Both the position numbers and the translations under genes were made by a program. DNA of 64,000 nucleotides from Oscillospiraceae bacterium (GTDB taxonomy: Bacteria > Bacillota > Clostridia > Oscillospirales > Ruminococcaceae), in contig JAHHTZ010000005.1 of assembly GCA_020024285.1 (NCBI GenBank), positions 62,001-126,000 on the forward strand, written 5' to 3'. The notes below the pieces were generated by a model. That model worked only from the letters and a program-made list of their open reading frames with translations, was not told where the DNA came from and searched no databases. This document shows, piece by piece, positions 43,001-51,378 of the stretch (its first letter is position 1; every line of letters starts with the position of its first letter).

Positions 43001-43403
43001 AGATACCTTCATAGCAGGGGAGCAGGGTGCAGAGCTTATCACCAATGCAAAGGGGCGCACCGTATTTACCGCGGCACAGACCGGACAGATCCTGCAAAAT
43101 ATCCATGCTGCACGCAGCGCACAGAGCGCGACAACAGTTGTTTCTCTCCTGCCGCTGCTGCAGGCAGCGCTTTCCACTGCGGGAGTTCATGCGGTTGGGG
43201 TGTCTGCTCCGTCAGTAACAGCGGCGCAGCAGCAGACAGCAGGTGTCGTGATCCACAGTGCGCCTGTTTTTCATGTGGGAAGCGATGCACAGGCACAGGA
43301 TATCGAAGATATCCTGAATCGGCGCGACGAAGAACTTCTCAATGAGTTTGACAGCCGCATGAAACAGAAGGGTGACGATGAAAGGCGGCAGAGATATGAC
43401 TAA
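40089..43403 (+). CDS. tail tape measure protein
   Basis: TTG at 40089 after GGGGGTGAGG gives 1104 residues; an upstream ATG lies inside the chaperone extension. The N-terminal 180 residues are coiled coil. The TP901-type tape-measure core follows (NKEMANVATLLDGEIQ, LSAVTKGYGDTSAKAQQKAA, TLTGVTGNTAEVSTQLRGTL). Hydrophobic stretches occur at about 550-720, and a FARGSQNTPDTFIAGEQGAE segment near the C-terminus. Length sets the tail at roughly 165 nm by the usual 1.5 angstrom per residue rule. Confidence 0.95.
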   Translation: MAGRKEFELLFKLQASLGSNFIGSFSRAVDVTKQLQDKISQTNTLSGKIEGFQRQSAALQANKDKLQHLIQEHDHLQKEIDQTERPTEALRQKMERTARQIQQTTIKIEQQEAQLKKLGDELSDAGVDTNRLTKENERLSMSYDRMKKSQENLSAIAQEQQRNAEAASKTRMQLAGTIGTVAALGAMIYAGPVKKSVAFNKEMANVATLLDGEIQPRIQQLSQDVLKLSNKSGITTGNLTDGLYQVVSAFGDSAESAKQLEIAAKAAKAGNATTTDAINLLSAVTKGYGDTSAKAQQKAADLAFMTAKLGQTTFPELAASMGKVVPLASTLTVKEEELFGVMATLTGVTGNTAEVSTQLRGTLQGFLQPTSQMSKAMAKLGFANGKAMLESLGLQGSLEALKKSVNGDEIAFSGLFGSIEAKNAVLALTGEQAENLTAKTLQMYKAAGAAQAAFDIMNNTPEAKIERAKNSIRNLGIVLGDTFLPYVTIGAEKLSELVTKFSEWGQENPELLSMIVKLSAGFFGLKTAALVGKLAFHDVYSGILMIRKTWTKLQAIQAMGGIQSLFGSPGSIKGYFQGIAHAAGGVSGAFKTMFSGTKVSSRLMRAAGSVKGLFLNTFTGISAPVTRIFTGMAGSITGIFSKTAGMIMAGPFGRIGTRIASRFGRMTGFLTPLLGPLKHLGTAILGPFGGILGKVLPVVGVITLIISAIQILRNNLDKVREVVGRVFGEGGLAVFDKVVSAVTNIGNAIKNIFTDGNLGGAREFLINLFGENAIPAIDAAISVLHTVWNVLSGFIAFVDSNIRPIVEQLFQFIVGTVLPQIGQAFAEWAPMIADVLQTAWNMIQTVATAIVGVIQFVMPTVQSIIGVGLQTITGVISGALSAIKGLVDVFAGVFTGDWTRVWEGVKNIFSGVWESIKSIASGILNGIISMMNGVIGGLNKLKIPEWVPGIGGKGVNIPTIPMFARGSQNTPDTFIAGEQGAELITNAKGRTVFTAAQTGQILQNIHAARSAQSATTVVSLLPLLQAALSTAGVHAVGVSAPSVTAAQQQTAGVVIHSAPVFHVGSDAQAQDIEDILNRRDEELLNEFDSRMKQKGDDERRQRYD

Positions 43404-43608
43404 ATATACTACCATTGCCGGAGATATGTGGGATGGGATTGCCTGCAAAACATTGGGCGATGAAGCGTACATGGACAAGATCATGAAAGTAAATCCGCAG
43501 TACCGAAAAATCGTTGTTTTTCCAGCAGGCATTGCCCTTGACGTTCCGGATGCAAGGGCGCAGATCTCATCGAATCTTCCGCCGTGGAAAAGAGGGACTG
43601 CGGTATGA
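43396..43608 (+). CDS. tail protein X (LysM-like)
   Basis: The start at 43396 overlaps the tape measure stop by 8 bases. The 70-residue product (YTTIAGDMWDGIACKTLGDE, VVFPAGIALDVPD) is a small LysM-like protein of the P2 gpX family, located at the hub of the baseplate. Confidence 0.88.
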   Translation: MTKYTTIAGDMWDGIACKTLGDEAYMDKIMKVNPQYRKIVVFPAGIALDVPDARAQISSNLPPWKRGTAV

Positions 43609-44642
43609 ATGCAAGGCACACGGTGGTGCAGCTCATCTTTGACGGCACAGACATCAGCGCAGACATCAATCGGTATTTTCAGTCCCTGTCCTATACGGAC
43701 AATGAGCAGGACAAGGCAGATGATCTGCAGCTCACGCTTGATGATCGCGAGGGCGTATGGCTGGGGAACTGGCTCAATACGCCCTGTGCATCGAAGGGCT
43801 CCGAGCTTGCTGCCGTTATCATCCAAAAGAACTGGTATTCGGACGGGAGAGATCGGGTGCTCGACTGCGGTGTCTTTCAAATCGACAGCATAGACGGGAG
43901 CGGACCGCCCTCCAAAGTGACCATCAAGGGCGGCTCGATCCCCTATACTTCGACCATTCGCACGCAGAAAAAAACAAGGGCATGGGAGAAAATAAACCTT
44001 TCTTCCATTGCAAAGGAGATCGCAAAGAAAAATGGACTGAGGTGTATGTTTGAATCGTCCTTCGACCCTCTTTTTCCGAGAAAAGAGCAGGTGCAGGAAT
44101 CAGACATCACCTTTTTACAGAGGCTCTGCAAGGCAGCCGGAATTTCGCTCAAGGTCACAGCAAAGATGATCGTTCTATTCGATGCTGCAGACTATGAGGG
44201 AAAAGACGCGGTACGAAGAATCCGGCACGGAGCCGCAGATGTGCTGCGGTACAGCTTCAACACAAAGTTCCAGGATGCTGCCTACAGCAGCTGTCATGTG
44301 ACCTATACTGACCCCATTGCAAAAACGACCTACGATGAAACATTCAAAATCCCCGGCGAATCCAAAGGCTCGGGTCAGGTGCTGGAGATCAACGAAAAGG
44401 TTTCGAGCGATGCAGAGGCGAAAATCATCGCCCAAAAGCGGCTGCGGGAGAAAAACGGGCAGCAGTTTACCGCCGGATTTGACCTTGTGGGGGATGCAAG
44501 CCTTGTCGCCGGTGTTACAGTACAGGTCGAAGGATACGGCGCATTCGACGGAAAGTACATCGTCGAAACGGCGACACATTCTGTGTCCTCAAGCGGATAC
44601 AAAACAAATCTGAAGCTGCGCCGTGTATTGGAGGGGTATTGA
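43605..44642 (+). CDS. late control/hub protein D
   Basis: The start at 43605 overlaps the gpX stop, giving 345 residues. The gpD family (phage late control D, equal to the T4 gp27-like hub) is seen in VVQLIFDGTDISADINRYF, LTLDDREGVWLGNWL and the final FDGKYIVETATHSVSSSGY. It joins the tube to the spike. Confidence 0.92.
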   Translation: MNARHTVVQLIFDGTDISADINRYFQSLSYTDNEQDKADDLQLTLDDREGVWLGNWLNTPCASKGSELAAVIIQKNWYSDGRDRVLDCGVFQIDSIDGSGPPSKVTIKGGSIPYTSTIRTQKKTRAWEKINLSSIAKEIAKKNGLRCMFESSFDPLFPRKEQVQESDITFLQRLCKAAGISLKVTAKMIVLFDAADYEGKDAVRRIRHGAADVLRYSFNTKFQDAAYSSCHVTYTDPIAKTTYDETFKIPGESKGSGQVLEINEKVSSDAEAKIIAQKRLREKNGQQFTAGFDLVGDASLVAGVTVQVEGYGAFDGKYIVETATHSVSSSGYKTNLKLRRVLEGY

Positions 44643-44974
44643 TGGATGAAAAGAACGTATTTAAGAATATTGTGCGCACCGGCTGGGTTTCTTCGGTTGA
44701 TCCCAAGAGCAGGACTGCCCGTGTCACCTATCGGGACAAGGGACAAACCTTTGTTTCCGGTCCATTGAAGGTCATTTGCAACCAGCCGTTCATCCCCAAA
44801 AAGGATGCTGTGCAGGAAACGGAGGAGCAGGGCGGCGGAAGCGGAGAAAAAGCCTTTGAAAAGCACAAGCATAAAGTCACCATCAATCCGTGGCTCCCGT
44901 CGCCGGGCGACTATGTGCTCTGCCTTTATCTCCCAACGGGGGACGGTGACGGCTTTGTGATCGGAGGGATCTAA
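44642..44974 (+). CDS. baseplate spike protein V-like
   Basis: A 110-residue protein whose ATG overlaps the gpD stop. RTGWVSSVDPKSRTARVTY is the OB-fold start of gpV spikes, and PSPGDYVLCLYLPTGDGDGF closes the domain. A Gly/Glu/Lys-rich insert sits at about residues 60-80. It is short for a full gpV, so the spike needle may be reduced. Confidence 0.82.
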   Translation: MDEKNVFKNIVRTGWVSSVDPKSRTARVTYRDKGQTFVSGPLKVICNQPFIPKKDAVQETEEQGGGSGEKAFEKHKHKVTINPWLPSPGDYVLCLYLPTGDGDGFVIGGI

Positions 44975-44976
44975 CG

Positions 44977-45375
44977 ATGGCTCTGATCGGAAGCTGGGGC
45001 GATATAGTCTTTTCCGTTTCAAGAAAAGAAATCAAAACATTTGACGGACTCAAATGGGACAGCGGAGCAAAGTATGCAGCACACGACCGTCATCTCAAGG
45101 CTCCTCTGCTGGAGTTCACAGGAACAGAGGTGGAAACGATAAACTTCACCATGCTCTTTTCGGCGTTTTTAGGGGTAAATCCGATGGAAGAAGTTTCAAA
45201 GCTGCAAAGAGCGCTGCGCCGCGGGGAGTGCCACCGCCTTGTCATCGGACCGAAAGCCTATGGGACAAGGTGGGTCATTACAAAGCTGTCGAGCTCATTG
45301 GAGCGGTACGACAACCGAGGTAATCTGCTTGCAGCAAAGGTCAGCGTGACGATGAAATCGTATGCAAGCCGGTAA
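44977..45375 (+). CDS. tail protein U-like
   Basis: A 132-residue protein of the gpU family (FSVSRKEIKTFDGLKWDSGA, FTMLFSAFLGVNPMEEV, FVIGPKAYGTRWVI-like segment VIGPKAYGTRWVITKL). In P2 phages U lies by the tape measure; here it lies in the baseplate cluster after V. Confidence 0.85.
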   Translation: MALIGSWGDIVFSVSRKEIKTFDGLKWDSGAKYAAHDRHLKAPLLEFTGTEVETINFTMLFSAFLGVNPMEEVSKLQRALRRGECHRLVIGPKAYGTRWVITKLSSSLERYDNRGNLLAAKVSVTMKSYASR

Positions 45376-45387
45376 GGAGGGAGAAGC

Positions 45388-45711
45388 GTGTCTTATATCA
45401 TAAAAGGTCATTGCCTTACAAACATCGATCTTGCACCGAAAACGACGGTACAGGAGGTGCTGCAGAATATCGCAGTCATCCTTTCGACGCCGCAGTTTTC
45501 CGTTCCTCTTGACCGAAAACTTGGAATGCTTCAGAGATTTGTGGATAAGCCCATTCAAGTGGCGCAGCCCATCCTGATTTCTGAGGTCATGGATGCAGTT
45601 GAGCGGGATGAGCCGAGGGCAGAAGTCCTGAATGTGACATTTGAGCTGGGCAAAAATCCGGGCGCACTCATCCCAATCGTGGAGGTGAACATCATTGACG
45701 CAGAACATTAG
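45388..45711 (+). CDS. baseplate wedge protein W (gp25-like)
   Basis: A 107-residue gp25-like protein with a GTG start at 45388 after AAGGAGGGAG. VQEVLQNIAVILSTPQFSVP and the EVMDAVERDEPRAEVLNV segment match the gpW/gp25 wedge family. The C-terminus overlaps the J gene by 17 bases. Confidence 0.88.
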   Translation: MSYIIKGHCLTNIDLAPKTTVQEVLQNIAVILSTPQFSVPLDRKLGMLQRFVDKPIQVAQPILISEVMDAVERDEPRAEVLNVTFELGKNPGALIPIVEVNIIDAEH

Positions 45712-46822
45712 AGGATACCCCGACATTTCCTTTGTTGACACAGATACCGAACGGCTTGTGAATGCACTGATCCAGTCGTATGAACGATTCACAGGGCGCA
45801 GGCTGTATCCGGCGGACCCGGTACGCCTGTTCATCCTGTGGGTCGCAGACATCATCATTCAGGAGCGGGTCAACATTGATTTTTCCGCAAAACAGAATAT
45901 TCCGCGGTATGCAGAGGGGGAGTACCTCGATTCTCTGGCGGAGCTGTTCAAAGATACCTGCCGTTTGCAGCCCGAAAAGGCGAGGACCGTCCTGCGCTTT
46001 ACCCTGTCGATCCCATTGAAGGAATCAACCATTGTTCCGGCAGGGACACGGGCGACCGTTGACGGGAAAGTGGTATTCCAAACGCTGCATGATCTCACCA
46101 TACCGGCAGGGGAAGTGACAGGAGATGCCGAGGCGGAATGCCTGACGGCAGGAGAAGAAGGAAACGGGTTCCTTCCCGGACAGATCAATCAGCTCATTGA
46201 TATTTTCCCGTACTATTCTTCCGTAGAAAATCTGTCCGAATCGGACGGCGGTGCAGATGCAGAAAGCGATGCTGCATTCTATGAGCGTATGAGGGGAAGC
46301 ATGGAAACCTTTTCGACAGCCGGAACGCTGGGCGGCTATGCGTATTTTGCAAAATCTGCATCCAGCCTCATCTCAGATGTGAAACCAACCTCGCCCACGC
46401 CCGGTGTGGTGGATGTGCGTATCTTGATGAAAGGCGGAGAGCTGCCCAACGAGGAGATCCTGAAAAAGGTGCAGGACGCCTTAACTCCCGATGATGTACG
46501 CCCTCTGACCGATAAGGTACAGGTTTTGGCACCGGAAACGATTCCATATGACATTGACCTTACCTACTACACCAAAGCGGACGGAGCCCTGAGCGACAGC
46601 ACGGTTTCACAGAATGTTGCCCAAGCGGTTTTAGAATTCAAACGCTGGCAGTCCGAGAAAATGGGCAGGGACATCGATCCGTCAGAGCTCATTTACCGCA
46701 TCAAGCAGGCAGGAGTGAAGCGTGTGGAGGTCAGAAGCCCGGCGTTTGTTTCGGTGCCCGACAATGCAGTGGCACAGGTCCGCGGGGAAAACGTCGCAAA
46801 CGGAGGTGCAGAGGGTGAATGA
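45695..46822 (+). CDS. baseplate assembly protein J
   Basis: A 375-residue gpJ-family wedge protein (Mu gp47/P2 J). FTLSIPLKESTIVPAGTRAT, ESDAAFYERMRGSMETFSTA, and VVDVRILMKGGELP are conserved features. It forms the inner part of the baseplate with W and I. It overlaps the next gene by 8 bases. Confidence 0.93.
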   Translation: MTQNIRGYPDISFVDTDTERLVNALIQSYERFTGRRLYPADPVRLFILWVADIIIQERVNIDFSAKQNIPRYAEGEYLDSLAELFKDTCRLQPEKARTVLRFTLSIPLKESTIVPAGTRATVDGKVVFQTLHDLTIPAGEVTGDAEAECLTAGEEGNGFLPGQINQLIDIFPYYSSVENLSESDGGADAESDAAFYERMRGSMETFSTAGTLGGYAYFAKSASSLISDVKPTSPTPGVVDVRILMKGGELPNEEILKKVQDALTPDDVRPLTDKVQVLAPETIPYDIDLTYYTKADGALSDSTVSQNVAQAVLEFKRWQSEKMGRDIDPSELIYRIKQAGVKRVEVRSPAFVSVPDNAVAQVRGENVANGGAEGE

Positions 46823-47519
46823 TAACGATATTTATTCTATCGACTTTACACGATGCCTTCCGCCGGCACTGAAAAACGACCCGAAAATGGTTGCACTTGC
46901 ACAGTCGATTGCAGAGCAGCTTCATATCACGGCAGACCAAATCAGCAAGAATATCATCTATGCCCGAATCGATGAATTAGATGAGAGGACCCTCGATATT
47001 ATTGCTTATGACCTGCACATAGATTGGTATGACTTTAGCTATCCAATCGAAGCGAAGCGGCGCACCATCAAGGAAAGTGTAAAGATCCATCGGAAATTAG
47101 GCACAAAGTATGCTGTAGAAGCGGCGTTGGGTGCAGTATTTCCAGGGACGCGAATTGAGGAGTGGTTCGAGTACGGCGGAGATCCGTATATGTTTCGTGT
47201 TATTATCGGGGTGTCGGAATCAGGGCTCACAGCAGAGCGGCAGGATGCAGTTTTGGAGCGAATACGGTTTTACAAAAATCTGCGCTCCCATCTCGAATCA
47301 ATCAGCTACCGGATGGAGGAGAGAGCAACAGTTCAGGTCGGTGCGATTCATTCCGTTGGAACACGGCTCAAGATTTATCCGTACACGCCGCCGAAGATAA
47401 CGCAGAAGGCTGCTGTATTTGTGGCAGGAACTGCTGCATTTGCGCATCGACTTGAGATCGGTCCTATGACAAATGATCCTCAACATACCCTGCCGGAGCA
47501 CGAAATGCACGGAGCATAA
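46815..47519 (+). CDS. tail/baseplate protein I
   Basis: GTG at 46815 after CGGAGGTG gives 234 residues, overlapping gene J. The gpI family is seen in ISKNIIYARIDELDERTLDI, LHIDWYDFSYPIEAKRRTIK and KLGTKYAVEAALGAVFPGTR. It links baseplate and fibres. Confidence 0.92.
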   Translation: MNDNDIYSIDFTRCLPPALKNDPKMVALAQSIAEQLHITADQISKNIIYARIDELDERTLDIIAYDLHIDWYDFSYPIEAKRRTIKESVKIHRKLGTKYAVEAALGAVFPGTRIEEWFEYGGDPYMFRVIIGVSESGLTAERQDAVLERIRFYKNLRSHLESISYRMEERATVQVGAIHSVGTRLKIYPYTPPKITQKAAVFVAGTAAFAHRLEIGPMTNDPQHTLPEHEMHGA

Positions 47520-47545
47520 AATAAAATCAAGAAAAGAGGGATAAA

Positions 47546-48427
47546 ATGCCGGACAACGAAAGAAGGTATGGGACCATCGTCACCGATATCGGAACGATCC
47601 TGATTCGCCAGGCGATCACAGAGGGAAAGAAGATCAATCTGACAACTCTTTGTGTTGGTGATGGTGGCGGTGCATACTATCAGCCTACCCCAGATATGAA
47701 GGAGCTTAGGCACAAATGCTGGAGCGGACCCATCAATAAGGTTGCAGTGAATCGAGAGTCAAAGAATATGATCGACATTGTGGCAAAAATTCCTGCCGAT
47801 GTGGGTGGGTGGACGATCCGTGAGATGTCGGTGGATGATGAAGAAGGCAACATGATTGCAATCTGCAATACACCGGATACAGAAAAGGTACTTATTTCAA
47901 GCGGTGCAGCGGGAGAAATTGAAATGACGATGCAGATGCAGATTTCAAATACCGGAGTCATTACATTTATCGTTGATCCCAATATCATCGGCGCGACAAA
48001 ACAAGATATTGAGGATCACGATAAATCCCCGACTGCACACGAGGAGCAGTTTCGGCAGAAGGCAGATCTCACCGACTTCAACGCCCATGTCAGCGACCAA
48101 AGCATTCATGTCACAGAGGCGCAGACCGAAAACAACAACCTTGCTATCACCGGACTGATTGCCCACAAGGAGGACAGGATTGTTCATATCACGGCGGATG
48201 AGCGCGCCGCATGGAACGAGGCATCCGCTACAGCAAAAAAAGCGGCAGCGGATGCCGCCGATGCCGTGCAGCGCATCACCACACTTGAGGGTCGTGTTTC
48301 TCATGTGGAGGACGGACTGTTCAGCAACATCACGGGCAATCCGTTCCTTGTTTCCTTTGATTCCCTGAGCGGAGTGAAGCTCGTGAAGGGTATCTGGAAC
48401 AAAGAGCAGCAGCGCATTGAGTGCTGA
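47546..48427 (+). CDS. tail fibre protein with DUF3751-like N-terminus
   Basis: A 293-residue protein. The N-terminal 150 residues (YGTIVTDIGTILIRQAITEG, LCVGDGGGAYYQPTPDM, TDAGKVLISSGAAGE-like VLISSGAAGEIEMTMQMQ) match the N-terminal fibre domain that attaches to the baseplate. The C-terminal part is coiled coil. It likely forms the shaft to which the next fibre attaches. Confidence 0.88.
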   Translation: MPDNERRYGTIVTDIGTILIRQAITEGKKINLTTLCVGDGGGAYYQPTPDMKELRHKCWSGPINKVAVNRESKNMIDIVAKIPADVGGWTIREMSVDDEEGNMIAICNTPDTEKVLISSGAAGEIEMTMQMQISNTGVITFIVDPNIIGATKQDIEDHDKSPTAHEEQFRQKADLTDFNAHVSDQSIHVTEAQTENNNLAITGLIAHKEDRIVHITADERAAWNEASATAKKAAADAADAVQRITTLEGRVSHVEDGLFSNITGNPFLVSFDSLSGVKLVKGIWNKEQQRIEC

Positions 48428-48449
48428 CGGGAAAGGAGAGTGAAAAGAA

Positions 48450-50165
48450 ATGGCAAAGAAGATCAGCAGCCTTCCAGTAGGTGCGAAAGTCAGAGACGTG
48501 AAGACCAAATATTATGGCGTCCCCATCGGATGGCAGATCGGAGACAAGAACCACCGTGGGTATCCAGCTAATAGCACCACACTGGTATCTGAAAATATTC
48601 TGAAAATCTGTTGCTTCGACGCCAGTGAGCGCGGCGGCAACTCTGACCGTGTGAACTACGGCAATAACCGGTACGCCCTATGCAACCTGCGGCAATGGCT
48701 TAATAAGGCTGGTGCTGGCTGGTATACTGCCCAGCACGACAATGATAACCCCCCATCCAACGCCAATGTCTGGAGTAATTACAACGAGTACGATTCTCAG
48801 GCAGGCTTCCTCACAGGTTTCGGCCCGGAGATGCGGGCTGCTCTTATGACGACCACCTTGGTCGTTGCAAAATCCAGCACAGACGGCGGCGGTAGCGAGA
48901 CCGTACAGGACAAGGTGTTCCTCCTGTCTATGGCAGAGGTAGGCCTTGGAGCAGAAAATGGGATCTCTGAGGGTTCGGTGCTGGCCTTGTTCAACTCCAA
49001 CAGCAGCAGAGAGCGCAAGCCTACAGCCCAGGCAGTTTCCCACAGTAAATACACCCATACCAATCTAAGGCCTTCGCGGTCATGGTACTACTGTCTGCGC
49101 TCTCCATGTTCCTCATTGTCGGACTACGTGTACTTCGTGGATTCAGACGGGAGTCGCGGTGGCGAATTTGCGTACAACTCCCGCTACGGCATCCTCCCAG
49201 CCATCAATCTTCCCTTGGATACCCTGGTATCTGATTCTCCGGACAGCCAGGGCTACTACACGATCATCTGGAATAACGCCCCCACCACGCCCCCCTCCAT
49301 CACCGTTCCAACAACGGTGCGCGGAGGAGAACGATTGACCGTCAGCTGGGAGTCATCGAGTGATCCGGACAACAACTTGTCTGGCTATATTTTGGAACGT
49401 CAGTACAATAATGGTGTATGGACGAGACTCTATAAGGGCATCGACCGCAGCTATACTGACACCATCACAAAGGGCTGGCAAAGTGTTGCATACCGTGTCA
49501 AAGCATATGACAGCGCCGATGCACAGTCGGAGTACCGCACAAGCCAGACCCGAACCGTCATCAACAACACACCGCCGACCATCAGCGGGAGCGATGCAAA
49601 TCTTGGAACAAAAACAGGGGCATTCGCACAAAGCTACACCGTCACAGATTCGGACAGCGGACAGACCCTCACTGTCGTTGAGAAGATCGACGAGACACAA
49701 AAACGAAGCTACACGGCGACGAGCGGACAGAGTTACTCCTTCAACGTAACAGCAGAGGAATGGCTGGGGCTGCGCAACGGCTCCCATACACTCACCATCA
49801 CCGCATCCGACAACTACGGCGGCACAGCGACCCGAACCTACACATTTGCAAAGAGCCAGACGGAGATCGAATTAACGCTCGCAAAACCGCTTGCAGCCGA
49901 TGGTATGATCGAGAAGGCAATTATGAATGTGACAAGGCAGATCCCAGCCAAGGCACTGTTCACCGTTGAAGTCTGCAACAACGGCAACGATGCATCCCCG
50001 ACCTGGGAGGATGTGACGCAGGCAGTGGTGAGCGGGAATAAATTCTTTCTCACAAACAAAACGAAAACAGCAAGCGATTGGGGATTCAACTTCCGGATCA
50101 AGGTGAACCGAAACGGTGCGGTTGGGGATTGCTATATTGCATCGGCAGGGGGGAATTTTGAATAA
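48450..50165 (+). CDS. tail fibre/adhesin with C-type-lectin-like DUF6273 and fibronectin-type domains
   Basis: A 571-residue protein. About residues 10-265 form a DUF6273-like domain of the C-type-lectin/formylglycine-enzyme fold (ICCFDASERGG, LRQWLNK, WYYCLRSPCSS, YVYFVDSDG, YGILPAINLP). Residues about 270-365 are a fibronectin type III-like repeat, followed by another Ig-like stretch and a beta-rich tail. The lectin part should bind the host surface. In other phages this fold carries the variable region of diversity-generating retroelements; none is seen in the window. Confidence 0.85.
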   Translation: MAKKISSLPVGAKVRDVKTKYYGVPIGWQIGDKNHRGYPANSTTLVSENILKICCFDASERGGNSDRVNYGNNRYALCNLRQWLNKAGAGWYTAQHDNDNPPSNANVWSNYNEYDSQAGFLTGFGPEMRAALMTTTLVVAKSSTDGGGSETVQDKVFLLSMAEVGLGAENGISEGSVLALFNSNSSRERKPTAQAVSHSKYTHTNLRPSRSWYYCLRSPCSSLSDYVYFVDSDGSRGGEFAYNSRYGILPAINLPLDTLVSDSPDSQGYYTIIWNNAPTTPPSITVPTTVRGGERLTVSWESSSDPDNNLSGYILERQYNNGVWTRLYKGIDRSYTDTITKGWQSVAYRVKAYDSADAQSEYRTSQTRTVINNTPPTISGSDANLGTKTGAFAQSYTVTDSDSGQTLTVVEKIDETQKRSYTATSGQSYSFNVTAEEWLGLRNGSHTLTITASDNYGGTATRTYTFAKSQTEIELTLAKPLAADGMIEKAIMNVTRQIPAKALFTVEVCNNGNDASPTWEDVTQAVVSGNKFFLTNKTKTASDWGFNFRIKVNRNGAVGDCYIASAGGNFE

Positions 50166-50326
50166 TGAGCGTACATCATAAGCAGACAAGCATCAAAAAC
50201 AAGCCCAAAACGGTGCAGGAGCTGACCGAAGAAAACAAACAGCTCAATGAGCAGGTCCTTTCCCTGACGGAGGCGCTTTTGAACCTTCAGTTTGAAAACG
50301 ACATGGGAAATCTCAAAAATTTATAA
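50165..50326 (+). CDS. small coiled-coil phage protein
   Basis: A 53-residue protein whose start overlaps the fibre stop by 1 base. The sequence is one helix of heptad type (LTEENKQLNEQVLSLTEALL). It occurs regularly between fibre and lysis genes in similar phages. Function unknown. Confidence 0.65.
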   Translation: MSVHHKQTSIKNKPKTVQELTEENKQLNEQVLSLTEALLNLQFENDMGNLKNL

Positions 50327-50346
50327 ACAGAACAGGAGCATGACTT

Positions 50347-50499
50347 ATGAAATCTTTTACTTACAATCTTTGCAAACTTCTCATTGACAACGGCAGAACC
50401 GAGGAACTGCAGCAGAAGCTCGACGTATTTTTCGCGAACGACAGATTAACGATGGAGGAATACACTGAACTTTGCGCCATGCTGACCCCGAAGGAATAG
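50347..50499 (+). CDS. XkdX-like small phage protein
   Basis: A 50-residue protein (LCKLLIDNGRTEELQQKLDV, then LTMEEYTELCAML) resembling the small XkdX-type protein found just upstream of holin genes. AACAGGAG lies 9 bases before the ATG. Confidence 0.65.
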   Translation: MKSFTYNLCKLLIDNGRTEELQQKLDVFFANDRLTMEEYTELCAMLTPKE

Positions 50500-50513
50500 G
50501 ATGGGAAAACAAA

Positions 50514-50549
50514 GTCCCCGATGCGCTGCGCATTGGGGACGAATTTTTT
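50514..50549 (+). terminator. terminator at end of the structural module
   Basis: GTCCCCGATGCGC / GCGCATTGGGGAC with a minimal loop, then GAATTTTTT. Confidence 0.88.
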
Positions 50550-50565
50550 ACAGGAGGAAAATGAT

Positions 50566-50994
50566 GTGACGATAACAGAACTTCTGTCCGGTGGAGGGAT
50601 CATAGGGACTGCGGCTTTGCTTTTGACGCTGATTCAGATAGCCCCCATCAAGCTGAATCCGTGGACAGCCATCGGAAAGGCGGTCGGTCACGCTGTCAAC
50701 GGGGATGTGATGGAGAAGCTCGAAGAAACAAGGAAGATCCTCGACAATCATATCAAGACGGACGATGCGAGAAATGCAGATCTGCACCGTACAAAGATTT
50801 TGCAATTCAATAACGAGCTTCTGCGAGACATCCCGCACACGCGGGAGGAATTCATCGAGGTACTGAGTGAGATCGATTTCTACGAAAAATACTGTAAAAA
50901 CAATCCGGACTATAAAAACAATCGCGCAACACACGCCGTTGCAAACATCAAGCGCGTATACGACGATCGAATGATGAAACGCGATTTCTTATGA
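50566..50994 (+). CDS. holin-region protein with one membrane helix
   Basis: GTG at 50566 follows AGGAGG by 8 bases; the ATG at 50561 runs straight into a stop. The 142-residue protein has an N-terminal helix (about 8-28) and a cytoplasmic helical domain (KLEETRKILDNHIKTDDARN). A similar layout occurs in phage proteins preceding holins. It may be a holin partner. Confidence 0.65.
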   Translation: MTITELLSGGGIIGTAALLLTLIQIAPIKLNPWTAIGKAVGHAVNGDVMEKLEETRKILDNHIKTDDARNADLHRTKILQFNNELLRDIPHTREEFIEVLSEIDFYEKYCKNNPDYKNNRATHAVANIKRVYDDRMMKRDFL

Positions 50995-51008
50995 AAGGCG
51001 GTATTGAT

Positions 51009-51353
51009 ATGAGCTATTTTGTAAGCGGCATCGGCGGAGCAGTGGGCGGGATCGCGGCGGTTTTGCTGCTTTACGGATGCCGCTTCTGCAAAAGCAGAGG
51101 GGAAAAGCGTAGTCGGAGGATTGAGTTTTCAAAAATCGTTCTTTTGGCAGTCCTCACCACCTATTTTGTAGGATTTGCGGTTGGAATTCGGGCGGTTTAC
51201 CTCGACCCGATGCAGCTTTCGGTTTTCCTGACCTATGTTGCCACACCTACAGCAACGGTAATCGGATTCTACAGCTGGAAGGCAAAGGCGGAAAATGTTG
51301 TGAAAATCAGGCAGATGCATCCAGACACGGCGCAGGATGTGGAGAATTTATGA
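51009..51353 (+). CDS. small membrane protein of lysis region
   Basis: The start at 51009 follows AAAGGCGG; the frame also opens at 50991. The 114-residue product has three hydrophobic segments (about 6-24, 42-60 and 68-86) and a basic loop (KSRGEKRSRR). This fits a holin-like protein, but it may instead be a lysogeny membrane protein. Confidence 0.65.
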   Translation: MSYFVSGIGGAVGGIAAVLLLYGCRFCKSRGEKRSRRIEFSKIVLLAVLTTYFVGFAVGIRAVYLDPMQLSVFLTYVATPTATVIGFYSWKAKAENVVKIRQMHPDTAQDVENL

Positions 51354-51378
51354 TAACAAGGAGAAAGGAGCAGAAAAC

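Noticed and set aside
48450..50165. Complete diversity-generating retroelement
   Set aside because: No reverse transcriptase, accessory gene or template repeat was found in the window.
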